Notes under the pieces: generated by a model
Databases searched by the model: none
Seen by the model: only the letters and a program-made list of their open reading frames with translations
Told to the model about the DNA's origin: nothing
NCBI RefSeq assembly: GCF_001650905.1
Contig: NZ_LXYG01000017.1
Coordinates: 496,001-560,000, forward strand
DNA from: Balneola sp. EhC07
Lineage (GTDB): Bacteria; Bacteroidota; Rhodothermia; Balneolales; Balneolaceae
Length of the DNA stretch: 64,000 bases
Direction: 5' to 3'
Shown here: positions 18,839-26,761 of the stretch, piece after piece
Layout of the letters: each line of letters begins with the position of its first letter
How positions within the stretch are numbered: position 1 is the first letter of the stretch
Made by a program: the position numbers and the translations under genes

Positions 18839-18857
18839 ATTTAGAATGAGTCTAAAT
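18839..18857. promoter_or_regulatory. Candidate iron-responsive operator upstream of hmuS
   Basis: ATTTAGAATGAGTCTAAAT is a 19-bp palindrome with one mismatched pair, ending 19 nt before the hmuS start codon. It matches the site before hmuR in half-sites, length and position (ATTTAGA-N5-TCYAAAT). The regulator could be of the Fur or DtxR type (inference). Confidence 0.6.
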
Positions 18858-18877
18858 TAGTAATTTTTTGGAGATAT

Positions 18878-18908
18878 AAAAAACCCATTTATCATAAACG
18901 GGTTTTTA
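18878..18908. terminator. Bidirectional intrinsic terminator between hmuY and hmuS
   Basis: AAAAACCC pairs with GGGTTTTT, extended by TTTA/TAAA across one mismatch. A-rich and T-rich flanks allow termination on either strand. On the minus strand it follows the hmuY stop codon by about 40 nt, separating hmuRY from hmuSTUV. Confidence 0.8.
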
Positions 18909-18946
18909 TAAGGGGAGCAATTGTATTAGAAATACAGATATTACAT

Positions 18947-20011
18947 TTATTCGAAGCTTGTAGATCCATCAGTTTGAACAGCATATTCAAACGTGTAATA
19001 TCTGGATTCTGGCCTTATGAAATTAATAAAGTCTTCAGAAGAGGTATCAGGGTTGCCTTTGTAATAGCTGATAATTCTAATTTTTGCATAAATATCACTA
19101 GCTGTTTTAAGGACTAATGTTAGGTTGTCTTTAGGAAGAATAGCGTGCTTAGGGCCGGTTGGTGCTTCACCTGTATATAAATACCAGTCTGTTACACTTT
19201 CTTCATAACTAGAAATTGGAGCTTCATCTACATCACTATAGGCTATATTTAAAGATTGAATTCCACCACTGTTCTTGGTATTTGCGATGATTGTAGTAGC
19301 ATTAAATCCGATATCCCATTGTGACGAAGAAGAATCTGAAACCATTTCACCTGTTTCTAGGTCATAGTAAGTGAAACTATCTTCATGATACAATTGAGTG
19401 GATTCAGCGTTTTGTAGTGCATACTCGAATGTGAAATACTGACTAGCGGGTCTGGTTAGCATATTTTCAAACTCATCAGATTCGGTATCAGGATTACCTT
19501 CGTAATAGCTGATCATTCTAACTTTTGCATATTTTCCTGTTGAAGTTTTAATAATGAGCGTTTCGTCTTCGTTTGGAAAAATAGCATGTTTAGGACCGTT
19601 AGGTGCTTCTCCAGTATATGTATACCAGCTAGTGTTGCTTGCTTCAAAACCTGTAGTAGGAGCGGTATCGACATCATCATAAGCTGTTTCAACTAATTGA
19701 ATTCCACCATCATTACCAGAGTTAGCTAGTATTGTTGTGCCACTAAAAGCAATATCCCAATCCGCAGAAAGAGAATCTGATACAGTAGCTCCCGTTTCAA
19801 AATCAAAGAAGGTATAGTTTTCTTTATTATCAGGATTGTCTTGTACATCACTCGCTGTAAATTCACTCATTGTGTTTACATTTGCAGGGATATCTTCAGC
19901 CATTTGTCCTTCGACTGGAGCTGGTCCGTTTGAGCCTGAGTCCTCACATGCAAAAAAGCCAAAGGCTAATACCGTGACAAGTAGAGTTAGTTTATTATTT
20001 AGTGAATTCAT
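18947..20011 (-). CDS. hmuY: HmuY-type heme-binding lipoprotein with two tandem domains
   Basis: A 354-residue lipoprotein with a lipobox ending at C22 (FGFFAC). After a spacer it has two copies of the same domain, about residues 64-200 and 212-346. Both contain WDI-F--TTI-AN, WY-YTGEAP-GPKHAI and ISYY-GNPDT blocks. Single-domain HmuY proteins in Porphyromonas bind heme at the cell surface and deliver it to HmuR. The same role is likely here, because the gene starts 16 nt downstream of a TonB-dependent receptor gene. The tandem duplication is unusual. Heme ligands cannot be assigned by eye. Confidence 0.82.
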   Translation of the reverse strand: MNSLNNKLTLLVTVLAFGFFACEDSGSNGPAPVEGQMAEDIPANVNTMSEFTASDVQDNPDNKENYTFFDFETGATVSDSLSADWDIAFSGTTILANSGNDGGIQLVETAYDDVDTAPTTGFEASNTSWYTYTGEAPNGPKHAIFPNEDETLIIKTSTGKYAKVRMISYYEGNPDTESDEFENMLTRPASQYFTFEYALQNAESTQLYHEDSFTYYDLETGEMVSDSSSSQWDIGFNATTIIANTKNSGGIQSLNIAYSDVDEAPISSYEESVTDWYLYTGEAPTGPKHAILPKDNLTLVLKTASDIYAKIRIISYYKGNPDTSSEDFINFIRPESRYYTFEYAVQTDGSTSFE

Positions 20012-20027
20012 AAATAGAAATATGTAT

Positions 20028-22316
20028 TTAATAGATGTTGATATTTAATTGTGTATAAAAAGTAGTGCCGGGGTTTGAGGGCAGTAAAATCTCATTTTTG
20101 TAATTATTGAGATTGTTAATGCCAACCCTGATTTTGAAACTCTTCCCTAATTGTTTTGCAATAGAAGTGTTAATCATGGTGTGATTTTCAGCGTACTCAT
20201 TTTCATCAGGGCTGTTGTTAACATTGTTATCGCTGAACCAGTATTTACCTCGGTGTCGAATTCGGAGGCTGGCATCCAGACCAATTTTTTCGAATGCGTA
20301 AAACAGTTTGAAGTTTGCCGTATGCTTAGAGCGATTGAAAAGAGGGATGTATATCTTTTTAGTAACGGTTACTACTTGCCCATTTTGGACATCATCCTGT
20401 TCAAAAGTTATTTCTCTTTGAGCATCTAGATATTGGTAGCCGGCAGAAATGTTTAAACCAGAAATGAAATCGGGGTTGTAGCTAAGCTCTGTTTCAACTC
20501 CCTGAGTGTAAATTTTATTCAAATTCACATACGAGAATACGGATTGACCGTTTGTTTTAAGAGCTATTCGCTGCGTTTCAATGAGTTCGTCTACGTTGTT
20601 TCTGAATCCATTGATCTTAAAAGTGATTCTATCTGTTAAGAATAAGTCGAAACCTAGATTGTAAGCGATAGAACTTTCAGATTGAATATCTGTGAGTTCA
20701 CTAGGGTTTACATAAAGTTCTTCAATCTGTCCATCTTGTTGAAGTTGGTCAATTCCCTCTTGTACGGTAGATGTTCCAAAAACACTATAACCGGCAATTG
20801 GGTTAGTGAAGTTTAAAAATAATTGTCTAAAATCAGGTGCTTTGAATCCACCACCAAAAGAACCGCGAATATGAATTAATTTACTTGGTTTGTATAAAGC
20901 TGAAAACTTAGGACTTAATTGAGAAGAGTATTCACTATGAGCATCGAATCTGAATCCAGTGGTAAGAGAAAGTTTTTTATTTAGGTCCCATTCATGTTGC
21001 CCAAATCCGAAATAACTGTCAAAGAATGGAACGTCTGCATAAATATCAGCCGTTAGATCCTCTCGATTCATTCCTATTCCGGCAATAGTTGTGTGCTGAT
21101 TATCCCAGAAAGTAGAACTTTGGACTTCATATTTATTCAAAGTTTGGCCAAAGGAATCATTGAAATATGATTCACCGGTGCTTTGAAAATCGAGATTGCT
21201 TTCACTTTCAAAGCTGCTAAAAAATGCAGTAGCTTCAAATAACTGTTTATCAGATATTAGTAGTTTGATACTTGGCGCAACACTAAAGTTCTCCTGAAAC
21301 TCAGTTCCATTGAGATCTTCTGGTTGATTAGAAATATCGATTCTATCATCATAAGTTTGATTTTCCCTATAATATCTAGAGTTAAGAGATACAGAGAACT
21401 TTTTAGATAAACGATATCCAGCTTCACCAGAAAAAGTATAGTTATCGTACTTCGGGATGGTAGGCGCTACTGTATTTTTACTAAGGTCGTATCCGTTTGA
21501 AGAATTTATATTTCCAAAAATTTGCCCTGAAAAATCCCCCTTTTTAAAAGATAAGTTTGATGAGCCGTCGTAAGAATCATGCGTTCCATATCTTCCGGTT
21601 ACATTCCACTTAATTGGTTGTTCTGCTTTTTCAGTGATTATATTTATCACACCTGCCAAAGCGTTGCTACCCCACAACGCAGAAGAAGGACCTTTAACAA
21701 TTTCAATTTGCTCAACATTACCTACCGCTAGGCGCTCTAAGTTCAAAGTGCCTGCAGTTCGTCCTATAACGGGTTGGTTATCAATAAGAATAAGCGTGTA
21801 ATCAGGATCGAAACCTTGAACTTGTATTCCTGTTCCATGATTTGATACGACGTTCATTCCAATTTGCTCATCTAGAATATCCGTCAATCGGATACTACCG
21901 GTTGTTTCAATTTCTTCTTGATCAACGATTGCAACAGGAACGCTAATTTCATCTAAGCTTTTTTCCGACCTAGATGCTGTAATTAAAACTTCTTTTTCTT
22001 TGTATACTTTTATTTCTAGTGTAACATTGATCGATAGAGTTTGATCGGCTTTTATTTCAACAGGGATTGTTTTCTTTGTATAGCCAAGACTCGTTACTAT
22101 GAGTGAATAATTTCCTGGAGTTATAGTTGAGATGGAATACATTCCATCATCATTTGTAATATGCCATTTCGATTCACTTAGATAAACTGATGCCCCAGAG
22201 ATAGAGTCTCCATTGCTAGACGTGACTCTCCCGATGATAGATCCAGATTGAGGGAAAACAATAGTTCTAAAGCCTAATACGAGTAAAAATGGTACTAGGC
22301 GTTTGATTAATTTCAA
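20028..22316 (-). CDS. hmuR: TonB-dependent heme receptor
   Basis: A 762-residue outer-membrane receptor. A signal peptide ends near residue 23. A carboxypeptidase-regulatory-like beta domain follows (about 24-105, GRVTSSNGDSISGASVYLSE), then the plug (about 118-230, with VEQIEIVKGPSSALWGSNAL) and a 22-strand barrel ending FYTQLNINIY. Heme as substrate is inferred from hmuY directly downstream and hmuSTUV beyond it. A 35-bp palindrome lies 9-43 nt upstream of the start codon and probably controls it. No tonB or exbBD gene is in the window. Confidence 0.9.
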   Translation of the reverse strand: MKLIKRLVPFLLVLGFRTIVFPQSGSIIGRVTSSNGDSISGASVYLSESKWHITNDDGMYSISTITPGNYSLIVTSLGYTKKTIPVEIKADQTLSINVTLEIKVYKEKEVLITASRSEKSLDEISVPVAIVDQEEIETTGSIRLTDILDEQIGMNVVSNHGTGIQVQGFDPDYTLILIDNQPVIGRTAGTLNLERLAVGNVEQIEIVKGPSSALWGSNALAGVINIITEKAEQPIKWNVTGRYGTHDSYDGSSNLSFKKGDFSGQIFGNINSSNGYDLSKNTVAPTIPKYDNYTFSGEAGYRLSKKFSVSLNSRYYRENQTYDDRIDISNQPEDLNGTEFQENFSVAPSIKLLISDKQLFEATAFFSSFESESNLDFQSTGESYFNDSFGQTLNKYEVQSSTFWDNQHTTIAGIGMNREDLTADIYADVPFFDSYFGFGQHEWDLNKKLSLTTGFRFDAHSEYSSQLSPKFSALYKPSKLIHIRGSFGGGFKAPDFRQLFLNFTNPIAGYSVFGTSTVQEGIDQLQQDGQIEELYVNPSELTDIQSESSIAYNLGFDLFLTDRITFKINGFRNNVDELIETQRIALKTNGQSVFSYVNLNKIYTQGVETELSYNPDFISGLNISAGYQYLDAQREITFEQDDVQNGQVVTVTKKIYIPLFNRSKHTANFKLFYAFEKIGLDASLRIRHRGKYWFSDNNVNNSPDENEYAENHTMINTSIAKQLGKSFKIRVGINNLNNYKNEILLPSNPGTTFYTQLNINIY

Positions 22317-22324
22317 AAAGAGAT

Positions 22325-22359
22325 TTTCTTTTATTTAGATTCAATCCAAATAAAAGAAA
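22325..22359. promoter_or_regulatory. Candidate iron-responsive operator upstream of hmuR (35-bp palindrome)
   Basis: A 35-bp palindrome centred on C22342 with one mismatched pair. Its core at 22333-22351, ATTTAGATTCAATCCAAAT, matches the hmuS site in half-sites and spacing to the gene (17 nt before the start codon here, 19 nt there). Confidence 0.65.
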
Positions 22360-22389
22360 GAAATATGAAGATTTTATGAAGACGTAGAA

Positions 22390-22674
22390 TTAACCTTCTA
22401 AAACCTGGACTCCTTTCCAAAAAGCGAAGTGATCTTTTATTTCTTTAGCGGCATCTTTGGGATCAGGATAGTACCATGCGGCGTTTTGATTGGTTTCGCC
22501 ATCAACCTGGATGGATTTGTAGCTTGCCAATCCTTTCCATGGACAGGTTGTTTTGTAATCACTATCAGTAAAGAGTTCTTCATTGATAGAATCAGCTGGG
22601 AAGTAATGATTGTTTTCAACCACAACAGTGTTGTCGCTTTCAGCTAATATTTTTCCGTTCCAGATCGCTTTCAT
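22390..22674 (-). CDS. DUF427 domain-containing protein
   Basis: At 94 residues this is a complete single DUF427 domain. The motifs are MKAIWNGKILAESD, the ENNHYFP strand, the CPWKG turn and NAAWYYPDPK. No signal peptide or membrane segment is present and the biochemical role of the family is unknown. It starts 6 nt after the DUF423 gene in a run of four closely packed genes. It ends 73 nt before hmuR, in a gap that holds the hmuR operator. Confidence 0.88.
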   Translation of the reverse strand: MKAIWNGKILAESDNTVVVENNHYFPADSINEELFTDSDYKTTCPWKGLASYKSIQVDGETNQNAAWYYPDPKDAAKEIKDHFAFWKGVQVLEG

Positions 22675-22680
22675 TTAAAG

Positions 22681-23052
22681 TCAGATTTGAGTTATAAATT
22701 TCCATCCTGCTAATACCCAACCAAGTATAAAGCAAATTCCTCCAATTGGTGTGATAGCACCTAACCAGCTTGTATCGGTTAAGCAAAGCAGATATAAACT
22801 TCCGGAGAAAACAAAGATTCCGGCTCCTATCAGATTTAAAGACCAAGTCAGATCAACTTCAAAAACTTTGGATACAAGAGCTAACCCGATTAGAGCCAAT
22901 GCGTGCCACATGTGATAAGTTACCGCTGTGTTCCATGTGTCCAGTCTTTTAGGAGAGAGCGATTCCTCAAGAGCATGAGCTCCAAAAGCCCCTAATCCTA
23001 CTGCAAGTGCAGCGAGGAAAGAAGCTAGTATGAGAATAGTGGGATTACTCAT
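22681..23052 (-). CDS. DUF423 family membrane protein
   Basis: A 123-residue protein with four membrane helices and the DUF423 signatures GLGAFGAHALEESLSP and GGICFILGWVLAG. The family (E. coli YgdD) is widespread with no proven function. The start overlaps the CDGSH-protein stop by 8 nt and the stop lies 6 nt before the DUF427 gene, so it is clearly part of that operon. Confidence 0.9.
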   Translation of the reverse strand: MSNPTILILASFLAALAVGLGAFGAHALEESLSPKRLDTWNTAVTYHMWHALALIGLALVSKVFEVDLTWSLNLIGAGIFVFSGSLYLLCLTDTSWLGAITPIGGICFILGWVLAGWKFITQI

Positions 23053-23707
23053 TAGTTTTAAACTCTATTTGGCGATGTGTTCCATCACAAAATGGTTTGT
23101 TTTCTGATGCGCCACATCTGCAGAAACTCATACGCTTACATGTTTTTGTAGATTGGTTTTCTCCTATCACTTCGTAATTCCCCTCTACAACAAAAGGTGC
23201 ATTTTCAATTAGTTTGATCAGGAGTTCGCCACCTTCATTTTCCAGCGGTTCCAACTCTAATCGTTCCGGATTGTAGGAGGTGTCTGCCTCAAATCCAGCT
23301 TTAATATGAGAGTTGTCACACAACGGCTTGTTTGATGATTTTCCGCATCTGCAAAAAGCTAAACGGGTTTCTCTGAGTAGCTCATTACCCTCATTATCCT
23401 GAACAACGATATTACCATGAACGAAAAGAGGTCCGTTTTCATCGATAATTATTGTATTGGATGAAGGGGGAGTTTCAGGATTGCTTTGATTCTTGAAATG
23501 ATATTGAAGAGCTCCGGTTGGACAGCGCTCAATAGTTTCTACAATTTTGTCAGAATCAGGTTCTTTATCCGGATCGATCCATGGTTTTTTCCCGGGATCA
23601 AATACATTAGGTAATCCATGCACGCATTCTTTAGCATGAATACAGCGTTTAAGATCCCATGTTACTTCGAGTTCCTTATTTTCGTAAGAGAATTTTTTTG
23701 ATTGCAT
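23045..23707 (-). CDS. Iron-sulfur protein with one divergent 4Fe-4S domain and two CDGSH domains
   Basis: At 220 residues, the N-terminal part (about 1-70) follows the divergent 4Fe-4S mono-cluster domain, with C22, C28 and C62. Two CDGSH zinc-finger-like domains that bind 2Fe-2S clusters follow. The first uses C119, C121, C130 and H134 (FCRCGKSSNKPLCDNSH), the second C196, C198, C207 and H211 (FCRCGASENKPFCDGTH). All ligand positions are intact. The product is probably a cytosolic redox or cluster-transfer protein. It is packed 5 nt after the preceding gene and overlaps DUF423 by 8 nt. Confidence 0.9.
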   Translation of the reverse strand: MQSKKFSYENKELEVTWDLKRCIHAKECVHGLPNVFDPGKKPWIDPDKEPDSDKIVETIERCPTGALQYHFKNQSNPETPPSSNTIIIDENGPLFVHGNIVVQDNEGNELLRETRLAFCRCGKSSNKPLCDNSHIKAGFEADTSYNPERLELEPLENEGGELLIKLIENAPFVVEGNYEVIGENQSTKTCKRMSFCRCGASENKPFCDGTHRQIEFKTNE

Positions 23708-23712
23708 AAATT

Positions 23713-24579
23713 TTAAAATTTGAGAGTATAACTTACAAAAGGAATAAGCGTTTCTTCTATACCAAAGAAACCCAGATCAAAAGCACTTTTTGTACCAATG
23801 ATTCTACCACCAAATGAGACTAAAGCTGTGGACTCATTTTCACCGGTTGGAAAAAAGATATTTTCACTTATAAATGCAAAACGGTCACTGATTCTGTATT
23901 GACCACCTAAAATTAAGAGTGCATCCGATGAACTTCCTTCTGCCAAGCCTACACCGGTACCGGCGGTTAGATCTAAGCTGCTTTTCGAATATGTAATAGA
24001 ACCAAACAGAGAGGAAACGCCTTCGTCGATATCAAAGAATTTGTAGTATTTGATATTTCCTGCAACGTAAAGAGTACTATTTAATGAGGTTCCTACTTTA
24101 GCACCCGCTGTGAACATTTGGTTATCAATTCCTAAGCCCGGAATCATACTAAATCCGGCATCAATACTGATTCCGTTTGTAATTCCATAAGAGAAATTAG
24201 AAAAGAAGATGTATGTATTTTGATAATAGCCCGAGCCCTTATCTAACATTTTGCCTGTTTGTGTTATAAAAAGCTTGTTCTTCGCAGGATTGTCACGCCA
24301 ACCGGAAGTTTTGTCATCGGGGTTATAAATTCTGACACTTTGAATTCGATCGTATCTGAAATTAAATACACCGTCTTTGGTCTGTACACCGGCTGATTCG
24401 TCATCTACAGAAACTACATCACCGACATAAGTAGTTCCATTAGACAATGTAACCGTTACTTGCTTGTTTTCCTGTTGAGCTTTTATAAATGTAGCCTTGA
24501 ATTCTGATGTTTGAGCAGCTGCAGTAATGGAAAAGAACAGCAGAAAGAATATTAAAAGAAAAGGATGTTTGGTGGTCAT
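23713..24579 (-). CDS. Exported protein with LSm-like domain and outer-membrane-type C-terminus
   Basis: Family not recognised by name. From ATG 24579 the protein starts with a signal peptide (PFLLIFFLLFFSITAAAQ). The next part has an Sm/LSm-like strand pattern, KQVTVTLSNGTTYVGDVVSV, followed by FRYDRIQSVRI. The remaining 180 residues alternate in a beta-barrel manner and end in SYTLKF, with a terminal phenylalanine. An in-frame upstream ATG at 24636 would place 19 residues before the signal, so I prefer 24579. It is the first gene of a four-gene run with the CDGSH, DUF423 and DUF427 genes. Confidence 0.68.
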   Translation of the reverse strand: MTTKHPFLLIFFLLFFSITAAAQTSEFKATFIKAQQENKQVTVTLSNGTTYVGDVVSVDDESAGVQTKDGVFNFRYDRIQSVRIYNPDDKTSGWRDNPAKNKLFITQTGKMLDKGSGYYQNTYIFFSNFSYGITNGISIDAGFSMIPGLGIDNQMFTAGAKVGTSLNSTLYVAGNIKYYKFFDIDEGVSSLFGSITYSKSSLDLTAGTGVGLAEGSSSDALLILGGQYRISDRFAFISENIFFPTGENESTALVSFGGRIIGTKSAFDLGFFGIEETLIPFVSYTLKF

Positions 24580-24812
24580 GGCGATGAGAATTTTAATTTG
24601 ATGGCATAGATTCAAGATGTTGATTAATCTAGACAAAAAAAAGAGACAGTATAAAAGAAGGCTAAAGTTAATTCTGGGAATAAAACAGATCAGCTTTTAC
24701 AAAAAGAGGTGTCAGGAAAGGTGTTTTCTCGATTAAAAATCTTTGAGGGAGAAATCTAAATTACATCGTTAAATTTTTGTATTTTAAGTCAACTTTTAAA
24801 GGAAATTTGATC

Positions 24813-25316
24813 ATGAGCAACAACAAGATTTTAATATTTGGACTTTTATTTACAATAGGTTTCGGAGCGGCACTATTCTGGCCAAAAAATGAAGTAGAGG
24901 ATGAGTATTCAGCAACGGTTTCTTCTGCTTCTACAAACAAGATTGAAGTGGTAATGTACAAGAACCCCGGATGCCAATGCTGTACCAAATGGGCTGCTTT
25001 AATGAATGATGATCAATTTGAGGTAATAGAAAAGCCTATTCCAAATTTGATGGAAGTAAAAAGAGAGAAAGGTGTGCCACCAAGATTTGAATCATGTCAT
25101 ACAGCAATGGTTGGAGAGTATTTTGTAGAAGGGCATGTTCCAATTGAAGATGTTAACCGACTTTTAGAAGAAAAACCTGAAGGTGCTATCGGACTTACCG
25201 TTCCGGGTATGCCTATTGGTTCTCCGGGTATGGAAGTACCGGGAAGAGAAGCAGACAGCTACGATGTATATCTTGTCAAGAAGGACGGTTCTACTGAAGT
25301 TTTTTCTTCCTACTAA
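24813..25316 (+). CDS. DUF411 metal-binding protein
   Basis: From ATG 24813 (preceded by AAGGAAAT) the protein has 167 residues. An N-terminal hydrophobic anchor or signal covers about 5-24, and the DUF411 domain has cysteines C54, C56 and C57 in NPGCQCCTKW plus C95-H96 in ESCHTAMVG. DUF411 proteins (CopG-like) occur in copper and silver resistance loci; copper is the likely ligand here. PCu(A)C and SCO genes lie convergently next to it. A strong terminator follows at 25342-25369. Confidence 0.88.
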   Translation: MSNNKILIFGLLFTIGFGAALFWPKNEVEDEYSATVSSASTNKIEVVMYKNPGCQCCTKWAALMNDDQFEVIEKPIPNLMEVKREKGVPPRFESCHTAMVGEYFVEGHVPIEDVNRLLEEKPEGAIGLTVPGMPIGSPGMEVPGREADSYDVYLVKKDGSTEVFSSY

Positions 25317-25341
25317 ACATTTCTCTACACAAATTATTTAA

Positions 25342-25369
25342 AAAGACATGCTCAGGTATGTCTTTTTTT
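25342..25369 (+). terminator. Intrinsic terminator after the DUF411 gene
   Basis: AAAGACAT pairs with ATGTCTTT around an 8-nt loop and runs into a stretch of seven T, 25 nt after the stop codon. Confidence 0.85.
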
Positions 25370-25556
25370 ATGCCATTCAGTTAACTGAGGTAGATTTAAA
25401 TCCCCTTCATTTGATAGAGTAAAGATGCTTTTCGGCTATAAAACTACTCTAAACGGATACCTGACAACAAATTATAATAAAATACAATCCGACTTAACGG
25501 GCTTTGCGTATTTAAGAATGAGCAATTAACCCGGCTCATTTTCTTAATCAACCCAG

Positions 25557-25586
25557 AAAGCCCGAATGGTGAAAAGTTCGGGCTTT
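25557..25586. terminator. Terminator-like hairpin at the end of the PCu(A)C gene
   Basis: AAAGCCCGAA pairs perfectly with TTCGGGCTTT (10 bp, 10-nt loop). The distal arm overlaps the PCu(A)C stop codon. The T-rich flank is better on the plus strand, so it may act in both directions. Confidence 0.7.
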
Positions 25587-26034
25587 ATTTATTATTCTTT
25601 ACAGGTAGTTTGAGTTTTACAGTCCCGGCTTTTGTGAATTCGAGAGCGACTTCTACAGAATCATTTTCTGATAGATCTTTTTTCAGATTCATCAGCATAA
25701 CATGCAAACCGCCTTGTTTTAAAACCAGAGTTTCATCTGAATGAACAACGATCTCTTTCTTTTCCCGCATCCCTGCAAGGCCATCTTCGGTAGTATATGA
25801 TTCATGAATTTGTGTCATCATAGCCTGAGGGCTGTAAACAGAAATAAGCGTGTCAGCACTACTAAGGGGATTCTTGTATACAAAGTAAGCTCCACTCATT
25901 TGTCCCTGAACACCCGGCCTGGCCCAGTTTTTAATTTTATCAGATTCAGATTTTTGAGGAGGATTTTTTTTCGGCTCATCTCCACATCCTGAAAAAAGCA
26001 ATATTGTAAAAAGTAGAACAACAGAGGTTTTCAT
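25585..26034 (-). CDS. Copper chaperone PCu(A)C lipoprotein
   Basis: A 149-residue lipoprotein (lipobox ending at C17, LLFSGC) that carries Cu(I) in the periplasm toward the CuA site of cytochrome oxidase. The family's metal motif is visible: H77, then M89, then H111-V-M113, with the expected 21-residue spacing between M89 and H111. It starts 5 nt after the SCO gene, its functional partner in CuA assembly, and the two are surely co-transcribed. Confidence 0.9.
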   Translation of the reverse strand: MKTSVVLLFTILLFSGCGDEPKKNPPQKSESDKIKNWARPGVQGQMSGAYFVYKNPLSSADTLISVYSPQAMMTQIHESYTTEDGLAGMREKKEIVVHSDETLVLKQGGLHVMLMNLKKDLSENDSVEVALEFTKAGTVKLKLPVKNNK

Positions 26035-26039
26035 TTGAA

Positions 26040-26624
26040 TTATTTCCTTACAGTTTTAAGGTCTTCAACAATGTAGTTTACGGGTGTCATACTTCCGCCG
26101 TATTCGAAAATTACTCTGCTTTTTTTGTCCAGCACCATAATTTTATCAGAATGGTTCATAAAGTATACTTCTTTATCATCTTCCCTTACTTGTGTAAATG
26201 AAACCTGAGAACGAACTCTTACACTATCCATTAGCTCACTTATGGTTGTTGAATCAGCTGTTAAGAAATCGAAATTATCATCCAGATTAAAAAGTCCTTT
26301 GTAGTTCTTTAAAACTTCAGGAGTGTCTCTTTTCGGGTCAAATGTGATTCCTAAAAACTGAATATCATCAGGACTATTAAACTCTTTCTGAACTTTGATC
26401 AGGTTCTGAGTTACTAACGGGCATATATCCGGACAATTAGTATAAATAAACCCAACAACAACGTACTTGCCCTGATAATCGTCAGGAAAGGTAACCGATT
26501 CCCCATTTTGGTTAATGACGTTAAAAGATTTATCAGAAAGATCGTCTATTACTTTTGGCCCGGTATTACACGAAGTAAAAAAGATAAAAAGAATGCAAAT
26601 AAATGAGAGGAATTGAGATTTCAT
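26040..26624 (-). CDS. SCO1/SenC family lipoprotein
   Basis: A thioredoxin-fold copper protein of 194 residues for cytochrome oxidase CuA assembly. The lipobox ends at C19 (FIFFTSC). The copper ligands are all present: C64 and C68 in TNCPDICP and H158 in FMNHSDK. FDPKRDTPEVLKNY is a further family motif. It is the first gene of the SCO-PCu(A)C pair. The 136 nt upstream hold the decayed tail of a cation-efflux gene. Confidence 0.93.
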   Translation of the reverse strand: MKSQFLSFICILFIFFTSCNTGPKVIDDLSDKSFNVINQNGESVTFPDDYQGKYVVVGFIYTNCPDICPLVTQNLIKVQKEFNSPDDIQFLGITFDPKRDTPEVLKNYKGLFNLDDNFDFLTADSTTISELMDSVRVRSQVSFTQVREDDKEVYFMNHSDKIMVLDKKSRVIFEYGGSMTPVNYIVEDLKTVRK

Positions 26625-26662
26625 TCGAGGGGTATTAATGCTGATGAGTTACAATTTTGAAT

Positions 26663-26761
26663 TTAAGCATTACAAGGTCGGTAATTAAATTCTAAAGTTG
26701 AATGATGTATTCCAAATTTATCATGTAATAAGGTTTTAATTTCTTTCCCGGTAATTGAACT
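26663..26761 (-). pseudogene. C-terminal remnant of a CDF (CzcD-type) cation efflux gene
   Basis: A reading frame of about 30 codons without a start of its own reads SSITGKEIKTLLHDKFGIHH then STLEFNYRPCNA and a stop. The pattern of an alpha helix, G-I-x-H-x-T and a short strand resembles the last residues of cation diffusion facilitators, which handle Zn, Co or Cd. The rest of the gene is absent; the neighbouring membrane protein gene ends exactly where it begins. Assignment rests on pattern recognition over a short stretch. Confidence 0.42.

Noticed and set aside
25380-25556. Gap between the two copper-locus terminators considered as a small RNA gene
   Set aside because: One weak hairpin (GAATGAGC/GCTCATTTTC) is visible but no promoter or recognisable RNA family.
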